Positions 9,092 through 17,510 are shown, counted from the first letter of the stretch. The stretch: 64,000 nucleotides of DNA from JBDTGE01 sp050742975 (GCA_050742975.1 JBOGDQ010000070.1:21485-85484), one strand, 5' to 3'. The notes: generated by a model from the sequence alone, not told the origin. Program-made: numbers and translations.

Positions 9092-10075
9092 GTGAGACCT
9101 GCGACCGTGCCGGTACCTGCCCGCTGCGAACATCTGGCCTACGACGCGCGCGGGTTCCCGATCATCTCCGTCGTATCGAACAACGGCAGCGAGGTGAGCT
9201 TCGGTGCGATCTCGGAGAAACGCAAGCTGGTGTTGGCGACGTTCGACTTGTGCGCAGTCTGCGGCAAACCGTTCCGTGACGAGTTGCGTTGGCAGGTCGC
9301 CTTCGGCGACGAACTGCCTGCCCCCGACGATTCTCCGATCGGCTTCAACGAAGCTCCCGTACACGAGATCTGCGCTTTGCTCGCCGCGCAGGTGTGCCCG
9401 TTCGTCTCCTCCCCCTATGCGCGGCACGGCGACGAGTACCGCAAAGGGCAGCAACGCGAAAAGACGCTACTGCTGGCAGGGTTTGAGCACACCGCAGAGG
9501 TCTGGGGGCACGAATCGGCACTGCAACCGGGCGAGTGGATCCTCAGCTTCGCTATGGACAGGATTGGGCCGGTGCGCCAGCTCACTAGCGCCGAGGACGC
9601 GGCCCGGGCGTATCGCGACGCGCTTGCCGCCGAAGCGCCGCTGGTTCTCGACGACGACGAGCAAGCCATCCTGGACGTGCTCTGCTCCCCCACCCCGGAC
9701 AACGAGGACTCCGGCGGCGTCCTGGCCGGTGCGGCCTGGATGATTGGCGCGGCGTTCTGCCCGGACATCGACAGAGTGCAGGGCATGTCCATCTACACCA
9801 AGCGTGATACCTATCTGGGGATAGCGATGGGCTCTCTCATCGAACCCGACAAGCTCGTCGCGTTCGAAAAATCGCGCGACCCGTCCACGGTGGCGGCGAT
9901 GCGGTGGTTCCTCCATCACCGCGACCGCCTGCCACCAGTACTCGCCGAATGGAGGACCGCGGCGATGGACGGAATGCACGCCCGAGAGCGGGCGCGTAAT
10001 CGCCGACCCGATCCGGCCACTGCGGCACGACGTCGCGCCGCGGAGGTAGCCCGACGCAGGAAGAAGCGCAGCTGA
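9092..10075 (+). CDS. Unrecognised island protein with CxxC motif
   Basis: About 327 residues from GTG 9092; ATG 9029 or an earlier start are possible because no clear ribosome-binding site is seen. I do not recognise the family. Near the N-terminus are CEHLAYDARGFPI and a CAVCGKPF pair that could bind zinc, followed by HEICALLAAQVCPF. The C-terminal ~40 residues are Arg/Ala-rich and basic. It stands alone between the IS remnant and the AbiE-like operon, transcribed towards that operon. The basic tail could suggest nucleic-acid contact, but no function is assigned. Confidence 0.65.
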   Translation: MRPATVPVPARCEHLAYDARGFPIISVVSNNGSEVSFGAISEKRKLVLATFDLCAVCGKPFRDELRWQVAFGDELPAPDDSPIGFNEAPVHEICALLAAQVCPFVSSPYARHGDEYRKGQQREKTLLLAGFEHTAEVWGHESALQPGEWILSFAMDRIGPVRQLTSAEDAARAYRDALAAEAPLVLDDDEQAILDVLCSPTPDNEDSGGVLAGAAWMIGAAFCPDIDRVQGMSIYTKRDTYLGIAMGSLIEPDKLVAFEKSRDPSTVAAMRWFLHHRDRLPPVLAEWRTAAMDGMHARERARNRRPDPATAARRRAAEVARRRKKRS

Positions 10076-10346
10076 CGCAGCACCGCCCGGGCCAGCCGCA
10101 CTGTGCTCGAGCAAGGCTCGGTCTTGCCGTGCCGTGTACACAATCGTCCCATCTGCGCGATGGTTGGCGACCAGGACAGCGACGGCGAGCCACGCAGACG
10201 GCTCTGGCGTGTCTTCGATGCCCGGGACCTGACACCGATGCGGTATGGCATGTGATCATTTGCGCCTGACGGGGCGGGTTGGCATCGTTGACAGCGGCTG
10301 GTCGCGCTTGTGCGCTGGTGGCGTCTGCGTTGGCGGTGGGCGGCTA

Positions 10347-11207
10347 TCACTCAGTTCGGCGAGCTGCGACTGCGGTGAGTAGGTCGGCTGATAGTGCTGC
10401 GCTTGCCTGTGCGGCGATTTCGGGTTCGCCGACGCCCTGTTCGGTGCGCGCGGCCATCTGTGAGCCGAGCGCTTCGGCGCCGTCTGCGAACAGTTCTTGC
10501 AGGTAGGTGAGCGCTTGGGCTGTGATCTCGCCGGCCAGTTCGTCGTCGAGCAGGCGTATCAGGGTCTCGGCGAGTTGGTCGGTGCTAATGGCGACCAGCA
10601 AGCGGTAGATGTCGTGGGCGTCCTTGTCCAGCAGACGGTCTGGATTCGTGCGCCGCTCGGCGATCTTGTGGAGTTTCGCGATGAGCAGCGCGGCCGGTCC
10701 GGCGACCTTGGCGGTGAGGTGGCGCTGATCGCGGGGCGACAATGCTGTGATCGGCATTTCGTGGTGGTCGACTACGGCGGCTTCCAGACCGACGGCGCGG
10801 CGCATTGCCCGTTTGCCGTGTGGCGGATGGATCACGCTGCGTCGGCTATTTCCGCCGGCGATCGCTTCGGGGACCATCAGGTCGACCGGGATCCCGTTCG
10901 GGCTCATCCAGGCGCCCGGCTGCCCGGCGATCGGGTCGAGGAAGAACCCGGCGCGCTCCATCGCCGCGTCGATCAGCGGGTCTTGCCGTAGGGCTCGCAC
11001 ATCGACGGCGAGGTCGCTGTCTTTGGTGGTTTCGGCGACGGCGATCGGTGCCGCGCCGGTGTGCAGGTACACGGCTTGGGCGCCGATGACGATAACGGAG
11101 TCGCGATGCTCGGCCAGGGCGGTGAGTGCGTCCAGCAGCACCGATCGGGCGCGTACGAACAGGTTGTCACTGTTGCCAGCGGTCAACGTTGGCCTCCATC
11201 CAGTCAA
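10347..11207 (-). CDS. AbiEii-like nucleotidyltransferase (putative toxin)
   Basis: A 286-residue protein with a minimal nucleotidyltransferase core: IGAQAVYLHTG near residue 41 and TKDSDLAVD near 61 supply the helix and DxD metal-binding motif. AbiEii/MenT-type enzymes with this fold act as type IV toxins that block growth by modifying RNA or tRNA. It lies immediately downstream of, and overlaps by 41 bp, a winged-helix regulator, the usual antitoxin-first order of AbiE loci. The start at 11207 is inside the upstream gene; a later start is possible. The toxin role is inferred from fold and context. Confidence 0.75.
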   Translation of the reverse strand: MTGWRPTLTAGNSDNLFVRARSVLLDALTALAEHRDSVIVIGAQAVYLHTGAAPIAVAETTKDSDLAVDVRALRQDPLIDAAMERAGFFLDPIAGQPGAWMSPNGIPVDLMVPEAIAGGNSRRSVIHPPHGKRAMRRAVGLEAAVVDHHEMPITALSPRDQRHLTAKVAGPAALLIAKLHKIAERRTNPDRLLDKDAHDIYRLLVAISTDQLAETLIRLLDDELAGEITAQALTYLQELFADGAEALGSQMAARTEQGVGEPEIAAQASAALSADLLTAVAARRTE

Positions 11208-12285
11208 GAAGTGCCTCGCCTTCGGCCGGGTTACGTCCAGGGCCGGTGATCAGGTCGACGGCGGCCTGACTCGGCGCCACCGTCACGACCCCCTCGAGCG
11301 TGTCTGCGCGGTCATAGACCACCTCGTAGGCGGGCTGGGCCAGCAGCACGTTCCCTCCGCTGTCCACCGGTCGCAGATCTAGCTGGTTGGCGAGTTGCGC
11401 TGAGTCGTCGCAGTAGATCATCGCAGCTCGGGCCGGAGCGTAGGGCGCCCAGTTCTGAGCGGCCAACGAGCCGGTCACGGCGTAGCGCAGCCCATTCTGG
11501 TTGGGCAGTTCGGCTAGCCCGCTCGATAGGACCGGCAGTCCGCGCGGGGCCAGGAAGTTGGTGACGGCGTGGGTGCGGAGGAACCCGTAGTCCTGGGACC
11601 AGCGGCGCAATAACTCCACCCACCGCACCTGCTTGATCGGACCGCGGACGGCTCGCTCCAGCACGGCCTGTTCGGCGAGGAAGTCCACCACCCGGTAGGT
11701 CGGACCGGTAGAGGCGCCGGACAACTCCACCAAGCGCGGCACGGAGTACGGCGGTGCGTAGTCGGCCAGCGCCCGCACCACCCGCGCCGCCGGCTCGCCG
11801 GTCAGATTGCCCTTCGGTCGTCCCGGCCCCCGCCACGGGTCCCTGGTTGCGCCCACGTCCCGCACGAACAGTGCCGGTCGATCCAGCGCTACGCGCAGAT
11901 TTCCGGTCGCGTCACAGTAGGCGACGTTGCGCTCGGTCAGCCAGCGCTGCAGCGGCGTCGACAGGTATCGTGACGCGATCAGAGGCAGCGCGCCCGGTGT
12001 GCCGCGCCGTGCCGGGAAGGTCGCCGCGATGTAGCCATTGAGCTGCTCGAGCATGCCCGGAAGATCCCGGGTGACCAGGCTGCTCTTCACCTCGACAACC
12101 AACACCGTAGCCGGACCCTGCGGCGGAACCAGAGAGAGGACTGCATCCGCACGTCGCCGGTCCATAGGCCCGTCGTACGGCTCCAGGCGCCACCCCTGCG
12201 GGATCCGGGCCCGGATCTGCTCAAGCGCCGCGCCCAGGACATCCCGCTCACGCGACAGAGGTGCTGGCGCCGCGGCCACGTCCAT
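11167..12285 (-). CDS. AbiEi-like regulator with PD-(D/E)XK-like N-terminus
   Basis: A 372-residue protein. Residues ~1-140 contain a restriction-enzyme-like arrangement: D47, then VVEVKSSL (E65, K67), then the Gln-containing helix LEQLNGYI. A winged helix-turn-helix follows near 165-215 (PRLVELSGASTGPTYRVVDF). The C-terminal domain (TGSLAAQNWAP, VVTVAPSQAAVDLITGPG) resembles AbiEi-type antitoxins. A good ribosome-binding site (AAGGGGG) precedes ATG 12285. As the first gene of the pair it probably represses the operon and neutralises the nucleotidyltransferase; the nuclease-like domain could be catalytic or a relic. Confidence 0.72.
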   Translation of the reverse strand: MDVAAAPAPLSRERDVLGAALEQIRARIPQGWRLEPYDGPMDRRRADAVLSLVPPQGPATVLVVEVKSSLVTRDLPGMLEQLNGYIAATFPARRGTPGALPLIASRYLSTPLQRWLTERNVAYCDATGNLRVALDRPALFVRDVGATRDPWRGPGRPKGNLTGEPAARVVRALADYAPPYSVPRLVELSGASTGPTYRVVDFLAEQAVLERAVRGPIKQVRWVELLRRWSQDYGFLRTHAVTNFLAPRGLPVLSSGLAELPNQNGLRYAVTGSLAAQNWAPYAPARAAMIYCDDSAQLANQLDLRPVDSGGNVLLAQPAYEVVYDRADTLEGVVTVAPSQAAVDLITGPGRNPAEGEALLDWMEANVDRWQQ

Positions 12286-12692
12286 CGCAGATCCCCCTTG
12301 TCTCGTTCACCTACAGTCGTATTCCTGTAATGCTAACACTCCGTTGTCAGCGGAGGCTAGATATTCCCAGAAAATTGGACGGCAGATGACCGGGAGGGGG
12401 CCCCGGCACACGGTGACGAAAGGGTGCAGCCCGAGACGGCCGGCGTGTCGTGGTCCGAGCTCCGATCCGTCCAGGAGCTTCCTGCCGGCAGCCCGTCGGT
12501 TTGTCAGGCACAAGCGTCTGATCCGTCAAGCTGCGGAATTTGTCCGCAGAACATCTGCCCATCGACGCTTGCCGGGACACATCGACAAATGGGTGCCAGA
12601 CGACGGAAATGGGTGCCAGAAGCCGCTGCGTCGACCATGTCGTTGGCCGCGCAAAACCCGTTAATCACCTCGTATATAAGGGATTCATGCCG
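12286..12692. other. Noncoding right end of the island
   Basis: About 400 bp with several stop-rich short frames and no credible gene. It should hold the promoter of the leftward AbiE-like operon. A hairpin with stem CTCCG/CGGAG lies near 12339-12355, and the paired AAATGGGTGCC repeats are at 12587-12617. Confidence 0.5.
12587..12617 (+). repeat. Paired AAATGGGTGCC repeats, right end of island
   Basis: Two copies (12587-12597 and 12607-12617) in the same orientation as the left-end pair at 7592-7612, about 75 bp from the right attachment repeat. Both right-end copies continue with AGA. They are candidate integrase arm sites; the binding role is inferred. Confidence 0.5.
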
Positions 12693-12737
12693 TGGGCCCC
12701 GTGGGGCTCGAACCCACAACCTACGGATTAAAAGTCC
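12691..12737 (-). repeat. Right attachment repeat within tRNA-Lys
   Basis: The 3' portion of the intact tRNA-Lys gene, duplicated with a single mismatch at 7442-7488. The tRNA stays complete at this end, so the element restored the tRNA 3' end on integration, as most tRNA-targeting elements do. Confidence 0.85.
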
Positions 12738-12765
12738 GCAGCTCTGCCAATTGAGCTAGAGGCCC
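12693..12765 (-). tRNA. tRNA-Lys (anticodon TTT)
   Basis: The minus strand folds as a full 73-nt cloverleaf. The acceptor GGGCCTC pairs with GGGGCCC, the D-arm is GCTC/GAGC, the anticodon stem GCGGA/TCCGT encloses loop CTTTTAA, and the T-arm GTGGG/CCCAC carries TTCGAGC. The anticodon TTT reads lysine AAA/AAG. CCA is not encoded. It is the attachment target of the adjacent island. Confidence 0.97.
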
Positions 12766-12824
12766 GGCGTACTCCTGAAGGGTAGACGGGAGCCACGAGC
12801 GACAGAGACACGCGGACTGGCCGC

Positions 12825-13286
12825 TCACGCAGGCGGTTGCCGCAGCAGGCGGGGGAAATGCCGGGCTCCCGCGCCACCTGCCGCGAGCGCGTCGTCGGGA
12901 TTGGAGATCGCGCAGCGCTTGAGCGACAGGCAGCCGCAGCCGATGCACGAGTCCAGGCCGTCGCGCAGCTTGGTCAGCGCAGCGATTTGGTCGTTCAACC
13001 GACCGCGCCAGGAGTGCGACAGGCGCGACCAGTCCGCCCTGGTCGGCGCGCGGCCGTCCGGCAGCGTCGCCAGCGCGGCAGCGACCTCGTCCAGGCCCAG
13101 CCCGACGTTGCGCGCTGCCCGGATGAATGCCAGCCGCCGCAGCACGTTGCGCTCGTAGCGACGCTGGCCGCCTGACGTGCGCGTCGCGCTCACCAGACCC
13201 TCGCGCTCGTAGAAGCGCAATGCCGACGCCGCGAAGCCGCTGCGCCGAGCGACCTCGCTGACTGTAAGCAGGTCCGTCGTCCGCAT
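12825..13286 (-). CDS. soxR: SoxR-type redox-sensing MerR regulator
   Basis: A 153-residue MerR-family activator. The N-terminal HTH (LTVSEVARRSGFAASALRFYE) is followed by a dimer helix and the [2Fe-2S] motif CIGCGCLSLKRC (Cys 114, 117, 119, 125), the defining feature of SoxR. In actinomycetes SoxR responds to redox-active metabolites and controls oxidoreductase genes more often than superoxide defence. It is divergent from an SDR/queA-like operon, and a palindrome in the shared 54-bp gap fits its operator. Confidence 0.92.
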   Translation of the reverse strand: MRTTDLLTVSEVARRSGFAASALRFYEREGLVSATRTSGGQRRYERNVLRRLAFIRAARNVGLGLDEVAAALATLPDGRAPTRADWSRLSHSWRGRLNDQIAALTKLRDGLDSCIGCGCLSLKRCAISNPDDALAAGGAGARHFPRLLRQPPA

Positions 13287-13302
13287 CGTCCGATCCCCTC
13301 GT

Positions 13303-13330
13303 TTGACTTGAAGTTGACTTCAACTATAAC
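13303..13330 (+). promoter_or_regulatory. SoxR operator within SDR promoter
   Basis: The palindrome TTGAAGTTGACTTCAA (13308-13323) fills the spacer between -35-like TTGACT (13303-13308) and -10-like TATAAC (13325-13330). MerR-family activators bind exactly there. The 16-bp spacer is shorter than the 19-20 bp of classical SoxR promoters, so the exact -35 is uncertain. Confidence 0.7.
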
Positions 13331-13340
13331 GATGGACGGC

Positions 13341-14057
13341 ATGACACCGACAACCTCGCACCAACGACCCACCGCTCTGGTCACCGGCGCATCGCGCGGG
13401 TTCGGCCGAGCCGTGGCCCTGGCCCTCGCCGATCGAGGCTGGCGCCTCGTACTCGACGCGCGCAGCCGCGCTGACCTCGACACCGTCGTTGCGCTGGCTC
13501 CCGGCTCTGTCACGGTGGCCGGCGACGTCACGTCGCCGATCCATCGCGAGGCGCTGACCGCAGCCGTCGAGGTACTCGGAGGCCTGGACCTGCTAGTCAA
13601 CAACGCCAGCGAGCTCGGCCCCAGCCCGCTGCCGACGCTCGCGGCCTACCCGCTGGACGCGCTGCGGCGGGTCTACGAGACGAACGTCCTCGCGCCGCTG
13701 GCGCTGACGCAACTGCTGCTTCCGACGCTGACGGCATCCGCCGGGACCGTGGTGAACGTGAGCTCCGACGCCGCCGTCGAGGCCTACGAGGGGTGGGGCG
13801 GGTACGGGTCCAGCAAGGCGGCGCTCGATCACCTGGGCCGGGTGCTCGCCGCCGAGAACGCGTCCGTGCGCGTGTACGGATTCGACCCGGGCGACATGCG
13901 GACCGACATGCACCAGCGCGCGTTCCCCGGCGAGGACATCTCCGATCGTCCGCTGCCCGAGACCGTGGTGCCGGCACTGCTGCGGCTGCTGGACGAGCGA
14001 CCCCTCAGCGGGCGTTACCGCGCCAGCGATCTCTCCGCCCCGGCGGGCACGCCGTGA
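13341..14057 (+). CDS. Short-chain dehydrogenase/reductase (SoxR-linked)
   Basis: An NAD(P)-dependent oxidoreductase of about 238 residues with the Rossmann motif TGASRGFG, NNAS, and the catalytic YGSSK. The substrate is unknown. ATG 13341 is preferred because the predicted transcription start is around 13337; ATG 13332 is also in frame. The stop overlaps the GTG of the following queA-like gene. It is the first gene of an operon that faces soxR, so a role in reducing a redox-active compound is a reasonable inference. Confidence 0.85.
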   Translation: MTPTTSHQRPTALVTGASRGFGRAVALALADRGWRLVLDARSRADLDTVVALAPGSVTVAGDVTSPIHREALTAAVEVLGGLDLLVNNASELGPSPLPTLAAYPLDALRRVYETNVLAPLALTQLLLPTLTASAGTVVNVSSDAAVEAYEGWGGYGSSKAALDHLGRVLAAENASVRVYGFDPGDMRTDMHQRAFPGEDISDRPLPETVVPALLRLLDERPLSGRYRASDLSAPAGTP

Positions 14058-15076
14058 CCGCGCTCGAGTTCGCCCTTCCGCCCGACCTCGAGGCGAGCGC
14101 GCCGCCACGGGAGCGAGACGACGTCCGACTGCTCGTCGCCGCGCCCGACGGCATGCGGCACGAGCGGTTCGCCGACTTCGCGCGATTCCTGCAGCCGGGC
14201 GATCTGCTCGTCGTGAACACCTCGGCCACCCTGGCCGCCGAGGTCGACGGCCGTCGGCTCGGCGGGGCACCGGTCGCCGTCCACTTCGCCTCCGCACTCG
14301 ACGACGGAAGCTGGGTCGTGGAGCTCCGCCCACCCTGGCCCGCCACCGGCCCGGTGCGCGACGTGCGACCAGGTGAGCACATCGAAATGCCCGACGGCAT
14401 AACGCTTTCCGCGATCGAACCGCACCCTGACGGTCAGCGCCGGCTCTGGCGCGCGTCGGTCGCGGTGGACGGCGGCGTGCGGCGGTACCTCGCGCGGCAC
14501 GGACGCCCGATCCGTTACGCCTACGTGCCCGCGCCGCACCCGCTCACGGCCTACCAGACCGTCTTCGCCGACGATCCGGGCAGCGCGGAGATGCCCAGCG
14601 CGGGACGGCCGTTCACCACCGGGATCGTCACCGACCTGGCGGTCCACGGAGTCGCGGTCGCACCCGTCACGCTGCACACCGGCGTCTCGTCGCCGGAGGC
14701 CGGCGAGCCACCGCAGCCGGAGCCCTACCGGGTCCCGTCGCCGACCGCCCGCCTGGTGAACAGCACGCGCGATGCGGGCGGGCGGATCGTCGCCGTCGGC
14801 ACCACCGTCACGCGGGCGCTGGAGAGCGCGGCCGACGTCCGCGGCACGGTTACCGGATCGGCCGGCTGGACAGACCTCGTCCTCGGGCCGGACCGTCCCG
14901 CTCGGGTGGTCAACGGGCTGGTCACCGGGTGGCATGCTCCTGGCGCGTCCCATCTGAGCCTGCTCGAGGCCGTAGCCGGTGGCGAGCTCGTCGCTTCGGC
15001 GTACGCCGAAGCGCTTCGCGAGCGGTACCGGTGGCACGAGTTCGGAGACAGCTGCCTGCTCCTTCCACCGGCGTAA
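14054..15076 (+). CDS. QueA-like S-adenosylmethionine:tRNA ribosyltransferase-isomerase family
   Basis: A 340-residue protein of the QueA fold, with LQPGDLLVVNTSATLAA near the N-terminus and the conserved RPF/HLS regions (AGRPFTTGIVTDL, GWHAPGASHLSLLEAV). QueA makes the epoxyqueuosine side chain in tRNA. Actinobacterial short paralogues often occur without the rest of queuosine synthesis, and no tgt or queG is nearby, so the activity may differ. It is translationally coupled (GTGA) to the SDR gene, which places it in the SoxR-facing operon. Confidence 0.82.
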   Translation: MTALEFALPPDLEASAPPRERDDVRLLVAAPDGMRHERFADFARFLQPGDLLVVNTSATLAAEVDGRRLGGAPVAVHFASALDDGSWVVELRPPWPATGPVRDVRPGEHIEMPDGITLSAIEPHPDGQRRLWRASVAVDGGVRRYLARHGRPIRYAYVPAPHPLTAYQTVFADDPGSAEMPSAGRPFTTGIVTDLAVHGVAVAPVTLHTGVSSPEAGEPPQPEPYRVPSPTARLVNSTRDAGGRIVAVGTTVTRALESAADVRGTVTGSAGWTDLVLGPDRPARVVNGLVTGWHAPGASHLSLLEAVAGGELVASAYAEALRERYRWHEFGDSCLLLPPA

Positions 15077-15154
15077 ACACCCTTCCGCTCCGGGCGGATG
15101 GTCAATGGTGGACAACTTCGGTGCGGAACAGGGAGCTGCCGCTACGGTGAGTCG

Positions 15155-15673
15155 GTGACGACCTCGGTTGCGCCCGAGGACGATGCGCTCGCGCAGTGGG
15201 AAGCGATCAGCCGGAGGGTGCAGAGCACGCAGCAGCGACTGGTCACCCGCATCGAGAAGTCGGGCGTTCCCAGCCAGTGGTTCGCCGTCCTGCACCTGCT
15301 GCTGCACGCCGACCAGCGGCGGATGCCGATGACCCGACTGGCCGACGAGCTGTCGATGACGTCCGGCGGGTTCACCAAGCTCGCCGACCGGATGGGCCAG
15401 GAGGGCCTGATCGATCGCCGCAACTCGTCCGGCGATCGCCGGGTGGTCTACGCGGGCCTGACCGGCGAGGGCCTGCGCCTAGCCCGGCAGACCGAGCGGA
15501 TGTATCGCGACGCGGTCCAGGAGCACGTCCTGGAGGTGCTCACCTCTGAGAAGCTCACGCTGCTCGCTGCGGAGTCCGAGCCGCTCGATCGGAGCGCCGG
15601 CGAGGACGGTGCCGACGACGCCAGCGACGCACTGTCCCGGGATCCGGCGCTGCCCGACCGGCGCACCCGCTGA
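15155..15673 (+). CDS. MarR-family transcriptional regulator
   Basis: About 172 residues. The winged HTH spans MTRLADELSMTSGGFTKLADRM, followed by the wing (GLIDRRNSSGDRRVVY) and dimerisation helices, with a disordered acidic C-terminal tail (EDGADDASDALSRDP). The ligand is unknown. GTG 15155 is chosen over an upstream GTG because it removes a poorly conserved extension. It is followed on the same strand by murB 60 bp later. Confidence 0.82.
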   Translation: MTTSVAPEDDALAQWEAISRRVQSTQQRLVTRIEKSGVPSQWFAVLHLLLHADQRRMPMTRLADELSMTSGGFTKLADRMGQEGLIDRRNSSGDRRVVYAGLTGEGLRLARQTERMYRDAVQEHVLEVLTSEKLTLLAAESEPLDRSAGEDGADDASDALSRDPALPDRRTR

Positions 15674-15733
15674 GACGGGCGCGTCGGTCACGCCGGCGCG
15701 ACGGCGCCGCGGACCAGGGTAGCCTCGCGGTCC

Positions 15734-16756
15734 GTGCCCGCCGTCCTCGCCGATCTGACCACCCTCCGCCTCGGAGGACCGGCCGCGCGCACGGTCTCCG
15801 CGTCGTCCGCCGACGAGCTCGTCGACGCCGTCCGGGCGGCCGATGCGTCCGGCGAAGCGGTCCTGATCCTCGGCGGCGGCAGCAATCTGGTCGTCGCTGA
15901 CGAGGGGTGGCCGGGCGTGGCCGTCCTCGTGCGGACCGGCGCGATCGAGATCGCGCAGCCGACGTCGACCGCCGTGCGCATCACCACGCAGGCGGGCGTC
16001 GTGTGGGACGAGCTCGTCGAGCTGTCGGTCCGGGAAGGGCTCTCGGGGCTGGCGCCGATGTCGGGAATTCCCGGCCTGGCCGGCGCAACACCGGTGCAGA
16101 ACGTCGGCGCGTACGGCAGCGAGGTTTCGGACGTCATCACCGGGCTGAGCGTGCTGGACAGGCAGACGGGCGCGATCGAGGCATGGGCGCCCGAGCGGTG
16201 CGGCTTCGGTTTCCGCACCAGCGCCTTCAAGCACACCGACCGCTTCGTGGTGCTCGACGTGACGTTCGAGCTGCAGCGCAGCGAGCTGAGCGCCCCGGTC
16301 CGGTACCTCGAGGTGGCGCGCCAGCTCGGGATCGAGCCGGGCGAGCGGGCGCCGTCGGAACGGGTGCGCGAGGTGGTCCTGAAGCTGCGGCGGAGCAAGG
16401 GGATGCTGCTCGACGCGGCCGACCACGACACCTGGAGCGTCGGCTCGTTCTTCGTCAACCCGTTCGTCGCGCCGGAGCAGGTTCCCGACGGCTGCCCCAA
16501 CTTCCTCGTCGACGGTCAGGTCAAGCTGTCCGCCGCGTGGCTGATCGAGAACGCCGGGTTCGGTAAGGGGTTCACCGGTTCGCACGGCAACGGAACCGTC
16601 TCGGTATCGACGAAGCACACCCTGGCCCTCACGAACCGCGGCGGGGCGACGACGGCCGAGCTGCTCGAGCTCGCGGCGGAGATCCGCGCCGGTGTCGAGG
16701 CGCGGTTCGGCATCCGGCTGCGGCCCGAGGCTCACCTTGCAGGCGTGGAGTTCTGA
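15734..16756 (+). CDS. murB: UDP-N-acetylenolpyruvoylglucosamine reductase
   Basis: MurB reduces UDP-GlcNAc-enolpyruvate to UDP-MurNAc with FAD and NADPH, the second committed step of peptidoglycan synthesis. The 340-residue product carries the FAD-binding GGGSNLVV and GLAGATPVQNVGAYG, the catalytic Ser region SVGSFFVNP, and a C-terminal Glu in RLRPEAHLAG. It begins at GTG 15734. Its position ahead of an SDR gene and mshA matches the mycobacterial order. Confidence 0.96.
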   Translation: MPAVLADLTTLRLGGPAARTVSASSADELVDAVRAADASGEAVLILGGGSNLVVADEGWPGVAVLVRTGAIEIAQPTSTAVRITTQAGVVWDELVELSVREGLSGLAPMSGIPGLAGATPVQNVGAYGSEVSDVITGLSVLDRQTGAIEAWAPERCGFGFRTSAFKHTDRFVVLDVTFELQRSELSAPVRYLEVARQLGIEPGERAPSERVREVVLKLRRSKGMLLDAADHDTWSVGSFFVNPFVAPEQVPDGCPNFLVDGQVKLSAAWLIENAGFGKGFTGSHGNGTVSVSTKHTLALTNRGGATTAELLELAAEIRAGVEARFGIRLRPEAHLAGVEF

Positions 16757-16763
16757 CCTGCTG

Positions 16764-17510
16764 TCAGCTGCGGGCGACCTTGTGCGGAGCCGCCTGCGCC
16801 AGCGGCTTGACCACCAGCAGGTCGACGTTCACGTGCGCCGGTCGCGTGACGGCGAACGCGATGCAGTCGGCGATGTCCTCGGCCGTCAGCGGATGCTCGA
16901 CACCCTCGTAGACCCGGTCCGCCGCCACCTGGTCGCCGCGCAGCCGGACGAGCGAGAACCCCTGCGTGTGCACCATGCCCGGCGCGATCTCGGTGACCCG
17001 GACCGGCCGCCCGTTCAGCTCCAGGCGCAGTGTCTCGACCAGCGCGGCCGCACCGTGCTTGGCCGCCGTGTACCCCGCGCCGCCCTCGTAGACCAGGTGC
17101 CCGGCGATCGACCCGGTGACCACGACGTGCCCGCCCGCTCCACCCTCGAGCGCCGGCAGCAGCGCCTGGGTCACCCGCAGCACGCCGAGCACGTTGGTGT
17201 CGTACATCGCCTGCCAGTCCGCGGGATCGGCCCGTTCGATCGGCTCGACCCCGATCGCGCCGCCGGCGTTGTTCACCAGGACCGCGACGTCATCGAGCGC
17301 GTCGGCGAGTGAGTCGACCGACTCGGGGGAGGTCACGTCCAGCGTCACTGCTCGGATGCCGGGCAGCGACGCGGCCAACTCGTCCAGCCGATCGCGACGC
17401 CGCGCGGCGGCCACGACCTGGTACCCCTCGGCCGCGAGACGCCGGGCAGTGGCGGCCCCGATCCCGCTGCTCGCTCCGGTGACGACGGCTATGCCCCTGG
17501 TCTCGCTCAT
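16764..17510 (-). CDS. Short-chain dehydrogenase/reductase
   Basis: A 248-residue classical [11 protein letters not shown] cofactor motif, NNAGG, the catalytic Ser in VVTGSIAGH and YTAAKH. The ATG at 17510 directly precedes [13 protein letters not shown]. It is convergent with murB and divergent from mshA. An SDR occupies the same place in mycobacteria (Rv0484c region). The substrate is not predictable. Confidence 0.88.
   Translation of the reverse strand: MSETRGIAVVTGASSGIGAATARRLAAEGYQVVAAARRRDRLDELAASLPGIRAVTLDVTSPESVDSLADALDDVAVLVNNAGGAIGVEPIERADPADWQAMYDTNVLGVLRVTQALLPALEGGAGGHVVVTGSIAGHLVYEGGAGYTAAKHGAAALVETLRLELNGRPVRVTEIAPGMVHTQGFSLVRLRGDQVAADRVYEGVEHPLTAEDIADCIAFAVTRPAHVNVDLLVVKPLAQAAPHKVARS

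Larger units (their letters stand above)
7442..12737. mobile_element. Integrated genomic island at tRNA-Lys(TTT)
   Basis: A 5.3-kb segment bounded by 47-bp direct repeats that match the 3' part of the tRNA-Lys gene, the usual footprint of a tyrosine-recombinase element. The cargo is an IS1595-type remnant, an orphan protein with a Cys pair, and an AbiE-like operon. Paired AATGGGTGCC repeats lie just inside each end. No integrase, excisionase or replication gene is present, so the element appears immobilised or dependent on a helper. The flanking genes (dnaE2; soxR) are ordinary chromosomal genes. Confidence 0.78.

Noticed and set aside
12286..12690. Short frames that might encode an excisionase or integrase fragment
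   Set aside because: None shows a tyrosine-recombinase or HTH motif, and compositions differ between overlapping frames.
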